Shown here piece after piece: positions 48,941-56,503 of a DNA stretch of 64,000 nucleotides. This stretch comes from Pelomonas sp. V22. Lineage in GTDB: Bacteria; Pseudomonadota; Gammaproteobacteria; Burkholderiales; Burkholderiaceae_C. Below the pieces are notes generated by a model that searched no databases, had not been told where the DNA came from, and was given only the letters and a program-made list of their open reading frames with translations. The stretch's first letter is position 1. Each line of letters starts with the position of its first letter. The stretch is taken from positions 186,001 through 250,000 of the forward strand of contig NZ_JAGIXS010000006.1 in the NCBI RefSeq assembly GCF_030014915.1, in the 5' to 3' direction. The position numbers and the translations under genes were made by a program.

Positions 48941-49651
48941 CTAATTCGACGTCGCGCTGCGCCGGCAGCAACCCTGCAGGCCGAGGCGCGCGGTTTCTTC
49001 TGGGGTCATGGCGGGCAGCAGCGGGCTGCTGCGCTGGGCGAGGCTGGTCAGGAATCCCTCGACGGAAGCCTGGCCCACCGCCACCAGGTCGAAGGCGCCG
49101 GGCTCCAGGATCCATTGGTGGAGCAGGCCGTCGACCAGGGCCACGAGGGCGATGGCCGCCACCTCGGTATTGGTGCCCGCAGGCAACTGGCCGGCTGCGA
49201 TGGCCTTCTCGAACGAGGCTCGGTTCTGCGCGCGCCAATCGCGGTGCGCCGTGAGCTTGCGCTCCTGCAGGGCCTGCATCTCGCCGCTGTACTCGACCTT
49301 GGTCATCGCGATCTCGAAGACCCGGCGGGTGCGCTCGTTGTGCATGGCCGAGAAGAAGACGTTGACCAAGCCCCAGCGCAGCTCGGCGAGGCTCAGCACC
49401 TCGCTGCCCGGCTGGTCAGCCATCGGCTGCATGCCTTCTTCCAGCGGCATGGTGGCCCGGTCCATCATGGCCTCGAACAGCTCGGCCTTGTCCTTGAAGT
49501 GCCAGTAGATGGCACCGCGGGTGACTTGTGCCTCTTCGGCAATGTGCTGCAAGGAGGTGCTGGCCACGCCCCGGGCATGGAACAAGCGCTCCGCCGCATC
49601 AAGGATGCCGGCGCGCGTTTCCTGCGCTTCCTGTTTGGTCTTGCGTGCCAT
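48941..49651 (-). CDS. acrR: TetR-family repressor of the adjacent RND efflux operon (AcrR/TtgR type)
   Basis: The 236-aa repressor has the AcrR N-terminus MARKTKQEAQETRAGILDAAERLF and helix-turn-helix TSLQHIAEEAQVTRGAIYWHFKDKAELF. The C-terminal ligand domain is all-helical. It is divergent from the efflux operon, with 152 bp to the acrA-like start, and a perfect AcrR-type dyad lies 23 bp from its own start codon. It should repress both directions and be released by hydrophobic drugs bound in the C-terminal pocket. Confidence 0.94.
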   Translation of the reverse strand: MARKTKQEAQETRAGILDAAERLFHARGVASTSLQHIAEEAQVTRGAIYWHFKDKAELFEAMMDRATMPLEEGMQPMADQPGSEVLSLAELRWGLVNVFFSAMHNERTRRVFEIAMTKVEYSGEMQALQERKLTAHRDWRAQNRASFEKAIAAGQLPAGTNTEVAAIALVALVDGLLHQWILEPGAFDLVAVGQASVEGFLTSLAQRSSPLLPAMTPEETARLGLQGCCRRSATSN

Positions 49652-49673
49652 GGGCCTGGATTCTAAAGGGATT

Positions 49674-49697
49674 TACATACATACGCGAATGTATGTA
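49674..49697. promoter_or_regulatory. AcrR-type operator overlapping the efflux promoter
   Basis: A 24-bp dyad has perfect 9-bp arms (TACATACAT and ATGTATGTA) around ACGCGA. As I recall it, the arms are identical to those of the E. coli acrAB operator bound by AcrR. The plus-strand promoter overlaps it: TTTACA at 49672-49677, 18 bp, TATATA at 49696-49701. Binding should block the pump promoter and probably that of the repressor gene. Confidence 0.88.
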
Positions 49698-49803
49698 TAT
49701 ACTCCGGGCCAACCCTAGATTTGAATCAAGACCTTGTCGAAACTCGCAAGGTCTGCCCGTCGTGTTGATCAAGAAGCCTTTAGCCCAGGACACCAAGCAC
49801 ACC

Positions 49804-51039
49804 ATGCAAGCCAGAACTGCACCCCAACAAGCCCTCAGCCTGCGTGCGCAGGCCCTTTATCTGCTGCCGCTGGTCATCGCCGTGGCCGCTGCCCTCACCG
49901 GTTGCGGTGGTGGCAATGCCCAGGCCCAGGGTGGAGGCGGCGGCATGCCGCCGGCCACGGTCGGCGTGGTGACCACGGCCTTGCAGCCGGTGGCCCTGCA
50001 GACCGAGTTGCCCGGCCGAGTCGAGGCGATCCGCACGGCCCAGGTTCGTGCCCGCGTCAACGGCGTGGTGCTGAAGCGCCTCTTCACCGAAGGTGCCGAG
50101 GTCAAGGCCGGCCAGGCCCTGTTCCAGATCGACCCGGCGCCTTATCAAGCAGCGTTTGAAAGCGCCCAGGCCAGCCTGGCCAAGGCGCAAGCCAACCTGA
50201 GCCAGGCCGCCGCCCAGGCCGAGCGCAACAAGCCGCTGGCCGAGAGCCGAGCGATCAGCCAGCAGGAATACATCACCAGCGTCGCGGCCGCCAAGGGCGC
50301 CGAGGCCGATGTGGCCGCTGCCAAAGCTGCCGTCACGAACGCCAAGCTGAACCTGGACTACGCCCATGTGACCGCCCCGATCTCGGGCCGCATCGGCCGC
50401 GCCCTGGTCAGCGAAGGCCAGTTGGTGAGCGCTGCCGAAGCCACGCAACTGGCCCTGATCCAGCAGACCTCGGCCGTCTACGTGAACTTCACCCAGTCGG
50501 CGAACGAGGTGCAGCAGCTGCGCCGCTCGCTGGCCAAGGGCTCGGTCCGTGGTGCCGGCGCTGCCTCCGCGCAAGTGCGCGTGGTGCAGGACGACGGCAC
50601 CGAGCTGGCCAAGCCCGGCAAGCTCTTGTTCACCGATCTGAGCGTCGACGCGAGCTCCGGCCAGGTGCAGCTGCGTGCCGAAGTTCCCAATGCCGAGGGC
50701 GCGCTGCTGCCCGGCCAGTACGTGCGCGTGCGCCTGGCGCAGGCCGAAGTGCCGGCCGGCATCCTGCTGCCGCAACAGGCCGTGACCCGCGCCGCGAGCG
50801 GCGACTCGGTGCTGGTCGTGGGCAGCGATGGCAAGCCGGCGCCGCGTCCGGTCAAGATCACCGCCGCCCAGGGCAACCAGTGGCTGGTCATCGACGGCCT
50901 GAAGCCGGGCGAGCAGGTGATTGCCGACGGCTTCCAGAAGATGTTCGTCCCTGGCGCGCCGGTCAAGACCGTGCCGTGGTCGCCGGCGGGCAGCGCGTCC
51001 GCCGCTGCTGCACCCGCCTCGGCTGCCGCTAGCCGCTAA
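49804..51039 (+). CDS. acrA: RND efflux periplasmic adaptor lipoprotein (AcrA/MexA type)
   Basis: The 411-aa membrane-fusion protein has a lipoprotein signal with lipobox LTGC, lipidated at Cys34. The order is barrel-sandwich half (VEAIRTAQVRARVNGVVLKRLFTEGAEVKAGQALFQID), alpha-hairpin (residues about 110-180, AKAQANLSQAAAQAERNKPL), second lipoyl half (YAHVTAPISGRIGRALVSEGQLV), beta-barrel and membrane-proximal domain. The C-terminus has an Ala/Ser-rich tail. It bridges the inner-membrane pump and outer-membrane channel. First gene of the three-gene efflux operon. Confidence 0.95.
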   Translation: MQARTAPQQALSLRAQALYLLPLVIAVAAALTGCGGGNAQAQGGGGGMPPATVGVVTTALQPVALQTELPGRVEAIRTAQVRARVNGVVLKRLFTEGAEVKAGQALFQIDPAPYQAAFESAQASLAKAQANLSQAAAQAERNKPLAESRAISQQEYITSVAAAKGAEADVAAAKAAVTNAKLNLDYAHVTAPISGRIGRALVSEGQLVSAAEATQLALIQQTSAVYVNFTQSANEVQQLRRSLAKGSVRGAGAASAQVRVVQDDGTELAKPGKLLFTDLSVDASSGQVQLRAEVPNAEGALLPGQYVRVRLAQAEVPAGILLPQQAVTRAASGDSVLVVGSDGKPAPRPVKITAAQGNQWLVIDGLKPGEQVIADGFQKMFVPGAPVKTVPWSPAGSASAAAAPASAAASR

Positions 51040-51060
51040 GCCGCGAAGGATTCATTCGTC

Positions 51061-54000
51061 ATGGCACGTTTCTTCATCGACCGCCCAGTCTTTGCCTGGG
51101 TGCTGGCCCTGTTCATCCTGGTGTTCGGCGCCGTCGCCATCACCAAGCTGCCGGTGGCCCAATACCCGACGGTGGCACCGCCCTCGCTGGTGATCTCCAC
51201 CGTCTATCCCGGCGCCTCGGCCAAGACCCTGGACGAGAGCGTCATCTCCGTCATCGAGCAGGAGCTCAACGGCGCCCCCGGCCTCGCCTACCTTGAATCG
51301 GTCAGCCAGGCCAATGGCACGGGCGCGATCACCGTCACCTTCGAGCCGGGCACCAACATCGACCTGGCCCAGGTCGAGATCCAGAACCGCCTCGGCCGCG
51401 CCACGCCGCGCCTGCCGGCCGCGGTGACCCAGCAGGGCGTGCGCGTCGACAAGGCGCGCAACAACTTCCTGCTGTTCGTCACGCTGTCCAGCAGCGACGG
51501 CAAGCTCGACCCCGTGGCCCTGGGCGACTACGCCTCGCGCAACATCATTCCGGAAATCCAGCGCCTGCCCGGCATCGGCCAGGCCCAGCTCTTCGGTACC
51601 GAGCGCGCGATGCGCATCTGGCTGGATCCGGCCAAGATGCTCAGCTTCAACATGAGCCCGGCCGAGGTCAATGCCGCGATCCGCGCGCAGAACTCGCTGG
51701 TGCCTGCCGGCGCCATCGGTGACCTGCCCAACCTCAGCAGCCAGACCATGTCGGCCACGGTCGTCATCAAGGGCCAGCTGGAGAACGCCGACCAGTTCGC
51801 CAACATCGTGGTGCGCTCCAACACCGATGGTTCGGCCGTTCGCCTGAAGGACGTCGCCCGCATCGAGCTGGGCGGCCAGGGCTACGGCAGCTACTCGCGC
51901 CTGAACGGCAAGCCGGCCACCGGCATCGGCATTCAGTTGGCGCCCACCGGCAATGCGCTGGCGGCTGCCACCGCAGTGAAGGAGCGCATGGCCGAGCTGA
52001 AGCGCTACTTCCCCGAAGGCGTGGTCTATGCCGTGCCTTACGACTCGTCCAAGTTCGTCAATGTTTCGATCGCGCAAGTGGTCGAGACCCTGGTCGAGGC
52101 CATCATCCTCGTGTTCCTGGTGATGTTCCTGTTCCTGCAGAACTGGCGCTACACCCTGATCCCGACCTTGGTCGTGCCGATCGCCTTGCTGGGCACCTTT
52201 GCCCTGATGCTGGCCAATGGCTTCTCGATCAACGTGCTGACGCTGTTCGGCATGGTGCTGGTGATCGGCATCGTGGTGGACGACGCCATCGTGGTGGTGG
52301 AGAACGTCGAGCGCATCATGAGCGAGGAGGGGCTCTCGCCCCGTGACGCCACGGTCAAGGCCATGAGCCAGATCTCGGGTGCCATCATCGGCATCACCGT
52401 GGTGCTGGTCTCGGTCTTCGTGCCGATGGCCTTCTTCGCCGGCTCGGTGGGCAACATCTACCGCCAGTTCTCGATGGCCATGGTCTCGGCCATCCTGCTG
52501 TCGGCGCTGATGGCGCTGACGCTGACACCGGCCCTGTGCGCCACGCTGCTGAAGCAGGTGGAAGCGGGTCATGCGCATGCCAAGACCGGCTTCTTCGGCT
52601 GGTTCAACCGGGGCTTCTCGAGCACGGCCAAGAGCTACGAGGGCTGGGTCGCCAAGCTGCTCAAGAAGAGCGGCCGCATGATGATCATCTACGCCGCCAT
52701 CTGCGCTGGCGTGGGCTTCCTCTACATGCGCATGCCCACCTCGTTCCTGCCGAATGAAGACCAGGGCTACCTGATCGTCAACGTGCAGCTGCCGCCGGGT
52801 GCCACGACCAACCGCACCGAGGCGGCTGTCAAGGCGGTCGAAGACTTCATGCTGAAGCAGCCCGAGGTGGAGAACGTCATCGGCGTGATCGGCTTCTCGT
52901 TCTCGGGCCAGGGCCAGAATGCCGCCCTGGTGTTCGTGCCGCTGAAGCCCTGGGACGAGCGCAAGGGACCCGAGCACAGCGCCAGCGCGCTGGCCGGTCG
53001 TGCCTTCGGCGCCTTCATGCAGGTGCGCGATGCCTTCATCTATCCGCTGTCGCCCCCGCCCATCCCTGAGCTCGGCACGGCCACGGGCTTCGCCCTGCGC
53101 CTGCAGGACCGCGCCGGCCTCGGCCACGAAGCCCTGCTGAACGCCCGCAACCAGCTGATGGGCATGGCTTCGCAGAGCAAGCTGATCACTGGCATGCGAC
53201 CGGATGGCCTGGAAGACGCGCCGCAGCTGCAGATCGACATCGACCGCGACAAGGCCTACGCCCAAGGCGTCAGCTACGACGCCGTGGCTGCCGTCATCTC
53301 GACCCAGCTGGGCTCGTCCTACGTGAACGACTTCCCCAACGCCGGTCGCCTGCAGCGCGTGGTTGTGCAGGCCGATGCTGCTGCCCGCATGCAGCCCGAA
53401 GACCTGCTGCGCCTCAACGTGACCAATGCCCAGGGCAAGAGCGTGCCGCTGTCCGCTTTCGCCAGCACGCACTGGATCACCGGTCAGATGCAGGCCACGC
53501 GCTACAACGGCTATCCGGCGATGCGCCTGGCGGGCGACGCCGCCCATGGCGCCTCCACCGGCGCGGCCATGGCCGAGCTGGAAGCGATGGTGGCCAAGCT
53601 GCCGCCGGGCATTGGTTTCGAGTGGACCGGCCTCTCGCGTGAAGAGAAGCTGTCGGGCTCGCAGGCCATGGTGCTGCTCGTGTTCTCGCTGCTGGCCGTG
53701 TTCCTGTGCCTGGCCGCGCTGTACGAGAGCTGGTCGATCCCGCTGTCGGTGATGCTGGTCGTGCCGCTGGGCCTCTTGGGTGCGCTGGCTGGCGTGACGC
53801 TGCGCGACATGCCGAACGACGTCTACCTGAAGGTCGGCTTGATCACCATCATTGGCCTGTCTTCCAAGAACGCCATCCTGATCATCGAGTTCGCCAAGGA
53901 CCTGCAGGCCCAGGGCAAGGGCCTGATCGAGGCAACGCTGGAGGCCTGCCACCTGCGCTTCCGCCCGATCGTGATGACCTCGGTGGCTTTCATCCTCGGC

Positions 54001-54210
54001 GTGGTGCCGCTGTTCTTCGCTACCGGCGCCGGCTCGGCGAGCCAGCGCGCGATCGGCACCGGCGTGCTGTCCGGCATGATCGCCGCGACCGTGCTGGCCG
54101 TGATCTTCGTGCCGATCTTCTTCCTGGTGGTGCGACGCATCTTCAAGGGCAGCGAACGCCAACGCCGCATGTATGCGCATGAAATCGAAGCCAAGGCGGA
54201 GGAACACTGA
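51061..54210 (+). CDS. acrB: RND multidrug efflux permease, HAE1 family (AcrB/MexB type)
   Basis: The 1049-aa protein is the size of AcrB. It starts with MARFFIDRPVFAWVLALFI, has two large periplasmic loops and 12 membrane helices. The TM4 proton-relay pair is present (VIGIVVDDAIVVVENVER), as are the HAE1 motifs QNRLGRATPRLP, TPALCATLL and SAKNAILI-like (SSKNAILIIEFAKDL). Proton-driven export of hydrophobic drugs, dyes or solvents is the usual role. It begins 21 bp after acrA and has AAGGAT upstream. Confidence 0.96.
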   Translation: MARFFIDRPVFAWVLALFILVFGAVAITKLPVAQYPTVAPPSLVISTVYPGASAKTLDESVISVIEQELNGAPGLAYLESVSQANGTGAITVTFEPGTNIDLAQVEIQNRLGRATPRLPAAVTQQGVRVDKARNNFLLFVTLSSSDGKLDPVALGDYASRNIIPEIQRLPGIGQAQLFGTERAMRIWLDPAKMLSFNMSPAEVNAAIRAQNSLVPAGAIGDLPNLSSQTMSATVVIKGQLENADQFANIVVRSNTDGSAVRLKDVARIELGGQGYGSYSRLNGKPATGIGIQLAPTGNALAAATAVKERMAELKRYFPEGVVYAVPYDSSKFVNVSIAQVVETLVEAIILVFLVMFLFLQNWRYTLIPTLVVPIALLGTFALMLANGFSINVLTLFGMVLVIGIVVDDAIVVVENVERIMSEEGLSPRDATVKAMSQISGAIIGITVVLVSVFVPMAFFAGSVGNIYRQFSMAMVSAILLSALMALTLTPALCATLLKQVEAGHAHAKTGFFGWFNRGFSSTAKSYEGWVAKLLKKSGRMMIIYAAICAGVGFLYMRMPTSFLPNEDQGYLIVNVQLPPGATTNRTEAAVKAVEDFMLKQPEVENVIGVIGFSFSGQGQNAALVFVPLKPWDERKGPEHSASALAGRAFGAFMQVRDAFIYPLSPPPIPELGTATGFALRLQDRAGLGHEALLNARNQLMGMASQSKLITGMRPDGLEDAPQLQIDIDRDKAYAQGVSYDAVAAVISTQLGSSYVNDFPNAGRLQRVVVQADAAARMQPEDLLRLNVTNAQGKSVPLSAFASTHWITGQMQATRYNGYPAMRLAGDAAHGASTGAAMAELEAMVAKLPPGIGFEWTGLSREEKLSGSQAMVLLVFSLLAVFLCLAALYESWSIPLSVMLVVPLGLLGALAGVTLRDMPNDVYLKVGLITIIGLSSKNAILIIEFAKDLQAQGKGLIEATLEACHLRFRPIVMTSVAFILGVVPLFFATGAGSASQRAIGTGVLSGMIAATVLAVIFVPIFFLVVRRIFKGSERQRRMYAHEIEAKAEEH

Positions 54211-54211
54211 T

Positions 54212-55588
54212 ATGACAACCAGAACAACGAAGATCCTCGGCCTGGTCGCAGCCCTGGCCCTGGCTGGCTGCGTCAACCTGGCGCCTGAGCACCAGCGCCC
54301 GGCGGCGCCGGTGGCCGAGAGCTGGCCGCTGCCCGCCGCCGCGAGCGGCACCAGCGCGCAGGCCCTGGCCTGGCAGACCTTCTACGGCGCCGACGCCCGC
54401 CTGCAGGCACTGATCGAGCTGGCGCTGAAGAACAACCGCGACCTGCGCGTCGCCCTGCTCAACGTCGAGCAGGCGCGTGCCCTGGCTCGCGTGGCGGATG
54501 CCAACCGCTGGCCCACCGTGGCTGCCGGCTTTACCAACAGCCGCACGCCGGGCAAGGACGACTCGATCACGGCGTCCTACCAGGCTGGCCTGCAGATCAG
54601 CGCCTACGAGCTGGACCTGTTCGGCAAGGTCAAGAACCAGGGCGATGCCGCGACGGCCCGCTACCTGGCCTCCGCCGAGGGCGCCCGTGCGGCCCAGATC
54701 GCCCTGATCGCCGGCGTGGCTTCGAGCCACCTGGCCCTGCAGGCCGACGACGAGCTGCTGCAGCTGGCCCGCAGTACGGCCGCTACGCGCACCGACAGCC
54801 TGCGCCTCACGCGCCAGAAGTACGACGCGGGTGCGGCCTCGGCGCTGGAGTTGGCCGCTGCCGAATCGGCGCTGGCTGGTGCCCAGGTGGCGCTGGCCGC
54901 CGCAGAACGTCAGCGCCTGCAGGACGAGAACGCCCTGGTGCTGTTGGTCGGCCAGCCGCTGCCGGCCACGCTGCCCGCTGCTGCCACCGAGCTGACGGGC
55001 TTGTCCGACCTGCCGGGCGGCGTGCCTTCCGAGGTGCTGGCCCTGCGGCCTGACGTGTTGCAGGCCGAGGCGCAGCTGCGCGCGGCCGAAGCCAACATCG
55101 GTTCGGCCCGTGCGGCCTTCTTCCCCAGCATCGCGCTGACCACCAATCTGGGCACGGCCAGCAGCCAGTTGTCGGACCTGTTCAGCAACACGGCTTGGAG
55201 CTTCGTCGGCCAGGTGCTGATGCCGGTCTTCGATGCCGGCCGCAACCAGGCCAACCTGGCCTCGGCCAAGGCCGCACAAGGCATTGCAGTCGCCCAGTAC
55301 GAGAAGGCCGTGCAGACGGCCTTCCGCGAGGTGGCCGATGCACTGGCTGGCCGCATGACGCTGAGTGCGCAACTGCAGGCACAAGCCCAGCAGACGCAGG
55401 CCGAGCAGCAGCGGCTCAAGCTGGTGGAACTGCGCTTCGCCAACGGCGCTTCGAGCAGCTTCGAACTGCTGGACGCCCAGCGTTCCAGCTTTGCGGCCCG
55501 ACAGGCCTTGGTGCAGGTGCGCCTCGCGCAGGCGCTCAACAGCGTGCAGCTCTACAAGGCTTTGGGCGGCGGGGCGAGCAAGTCCTGA
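54212..55588 (+). CDS. oprM: RND efflux outer-membrane channel lipoprotein (OprM/NodT family)
   Basis: The 458-aa precursor has a lipoprotein signal with lipidation at Cys20 (ALALAGC). AAGGCGGAGGA precedes the ATG, which lies just after the permease stop. The structural repeat of two TolC-like halves is seen in LQALIELALKNNRDLRVALLNVEQARA and LRPDVLQAEAQLRAAEANIGSARAAFFPSIALT. It completes the tripartite pump, and a strong terminator follows. Confidence 0.95.
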   Translation: MTTRTTKILGLVAALALAGCVNLAPEHQRPAAPVAESWPLPAAASGTSAQALAWQTFYGADARLQALIELALKNNRDLRVALLNVEQARALARVADANRWPTVAAGFTNSRTPGKDDSITASYQAGLQISAYELDLFGKVKNQGDAATARYLASAEGARAAQIALIAGVASSHLALQADDELLQLARSTAATRTDSLRLTRQKYDAGAASALELAAAESALAGAQVALAAAERQRLQDENALVLLVGQPLPATLPAAATELTGLSDLPGGVPSEVLALRPDVLQAEAQLRAAEANIGSARAAFFPSIALTTNLGTASSQLSDLFSNTAWSFVGQVLMPVFDAGRNQANLASAKAAQGIAVAQYEKAVQTAFREVADALAGRMTLSAQLQAQAQQTQAEQQRLKLVELRFANGASSSFELLDAQRSSFAARQALVQVRLAQALNSVQLYKALGGGASKS

Positions 55589-55610
55589 TCGCGGCCAAGC
55601 TCTGAAAGCA

Positions 55611-55643
55611 AAAAAGCGCCTCCTTGGAGGCGCTTTCTCTTTC
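55611..55643. terminator. Bidirectional intrinsic terminator between the efflux operon and a small minus-strand gene
   Basis: A perfect 11-bp stem (AAAGCGCCTCC / GGAGGCGCTTT) with a 2-nt loop has T-rich sequence on both sides when read from either strand (CTCTTTC on plus, TTTTTTGC on minus). It can end the efflux operon and, from the other direction, the small gene that stops at 55665. Confidence 0.9.
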
Positions 55644-55664
55644 GGGTTGATGAACTCTGGGTGA

Positions 55665-55880
55665 TCAGTGGGCCAGCGCCCAGGCCTGGCCTTCGCGAAC
55701 TGCATAGCGCAGCGCAGCGCGGCGGCTGTCGAAGCGCGGCACGAAACGCATGACGCGGTCGTGGCTGGCTTGGCCGTTGCCGGATCGGATCGACACCGCG
55801 GCGGTGAAACCACCATCGGTGAGAGGCTTGGTCATCGGTGAGACAAGGTAACGCCCCACCTCAATGCTCTTGTTGTGCAT
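55665..55880 (-). CDS. Small conserved protein of unknown function
   Basis: The 71-aa protein starts at MHNKSIEVGRYLVSPMTKPL; the frame is open upstream but this ATG matches the compact domain. The sequence is basic with a beta-strand pattern (GGFTAAVSIRSGNGQASHDRVMRFVPRF) and a C-terminal helix rich in Arg (SRRAALRYAVREGQAWAL). I believe similar small proteins occur near cold-shock genes in Burkholderiales, but I cannot name a function. It may be transcribed downstream of cspA. The Shine-Dalgarno signal is weak (AAGAAAG). Confidence 0.75.
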   Translation of the reverse strand: MHNKSIEVGRYLVSPMTKPLTDGGFTAAVSIRSGNGQASHDRVMRFVPRFDSRRAALRYAVREGQAWALAH

Positions 55881-55939
55881 TGTTTTCTTTCTTGAGGTGT
55901 GCGCCTTGATCGAGAGAGAAGGCAGGAGAGATTCTTCTG

Positions 55940-56026
55940 ATGCCATCCGTCGTCTTGGCGCGGATTGGTTATTGGTGTTTGCCGCCTACGAGGCCAGCGG
56001 CGAGGCCTGGGATGGATGACGCTTGA
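55940..56026 (+). other. Possible 28-codon micro-ORF on the plus strand ahead of an intrinsic terminator
   Basis: ATG at 55940 is preceded by GGAGAG (55925-55930), and the frame (MPSVVLARIGYWCLPPTRPA...) ends with a TGA at 56024 inside the loop of the following hairpin. No known gene lies here on this strand. It could mark a small transcript or peptide, or be chance. A clear promoter was not found. Confidence 0.3.
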
Positions 56027-56042
56027 GCGTCATCCGTTTTTT
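56014..56042 (+). terminator. Orphan plus-strand intrinsic terminator
   Basis: A perfect 10-bp stem (GGATGACGCT / AGCGTCATCC) with a 2-nt loop is followed by GTTTTTT on the plus strand. On the minus strand the hairpin is preceded, not followed, by the A/T run, so it does not fit as the end of cspA. A second perfect 9-bp hairpin (AGGTGGCGC / GCGCCACCT, 56044-56065) lies between it and the cspA stop. Confidence 0.7.
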
Positions 56043-56074
56043 CAGGTGGCGCTCCCGCGCCACCTCAAGCGCCA

Positions 56075-56287
56075 TTACAGCGGCTTGATGTTCGCAGCTT
56101 GCAGACCCTTGGGGCCTTGCTTGACTTCGAACTCGACTTGCTGGTTTTCGGCCAGGGTGCGGAAGCCGCCACCGTTGCGGATTTCGCTGTGGTGGGCGAA
56201 CAGGTCCTTGCCGCCGTCAGCGGGGGTGATGAAGCCGAAGCCCTTGCCGTCGTCAAACCATTTCACGGTGCCGTTTTGGATCGTCAT
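56075..56287 (-). CDS. cspA: Cold-shock protein (CspA family)
   Basis: The 70-aa single cold-shock domain binds single-stranded RNA/DNA and acts as an RNA chaperone. The RNP1 motif KGFGFI and RNP2-like DLFAHH are intact, with the usual start NGTVKWF and end [10 protein letters not shown]. The ATG at 56287 has AAGGAA 8 bp upstream; the open frame upstream is leader sequence. A long untranslated leader with structured elements precedes it, as is usual for cold-shock mRNAs. Confidence 0.97.
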   Translation of the reverse strand: MTIQNGTVKWFDDGKGFGFITPADGGKDLFAHHSEIRNGGGFRTLAENQQVEFEVKQGPKGLQAANIKPL

Positions 56288-56314
56288 GATGTGTTCCTTG
56301 AAAAAAACAAATGT

Positions 56315-56349
56315 AGAAAAACACTCCGGGGCCACAACGGCGTCCGGAG
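56315..56349 (-). promoter_or_regulatory. Terminator-like hairpin in the cspA leader
   Basis: Reading toward cspA, CTCCGG (56349-56344) pairs with CCGGAG (56329-56324) across a 14-nt loop, followed by TGTTTTTC. This lies about 30 bp before the cspA start. It may be an attenuator or a temperature-sensitive leader structure. A further small dyad (AGACC...GGTCT) is visible upstream near 56431-56450. Confidence 0.45.
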
Positions 56350-56503
56350 ACAGAAACACTCAAGAGCAGTCAAACGGGGGAGTTGAAACTGAAGCGAGCC
56401 GCGCGTAAGACATGCGGGGCTGCAGATTGAAGACCTTGTAGAAACGGTCTCGTGTGGTTCTATGGGCCCGAATGTACCACAGCAGCCATGCCCCTCCGAT
56501 CCG

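Noticed and set aside
51052..54351. A minus-strand open frame of 1099 codons opposite the RND permease
   Set aside because: It is a GC-driven shadow of acrB, rich in His/Gln/Arg, with no recognisable domain.
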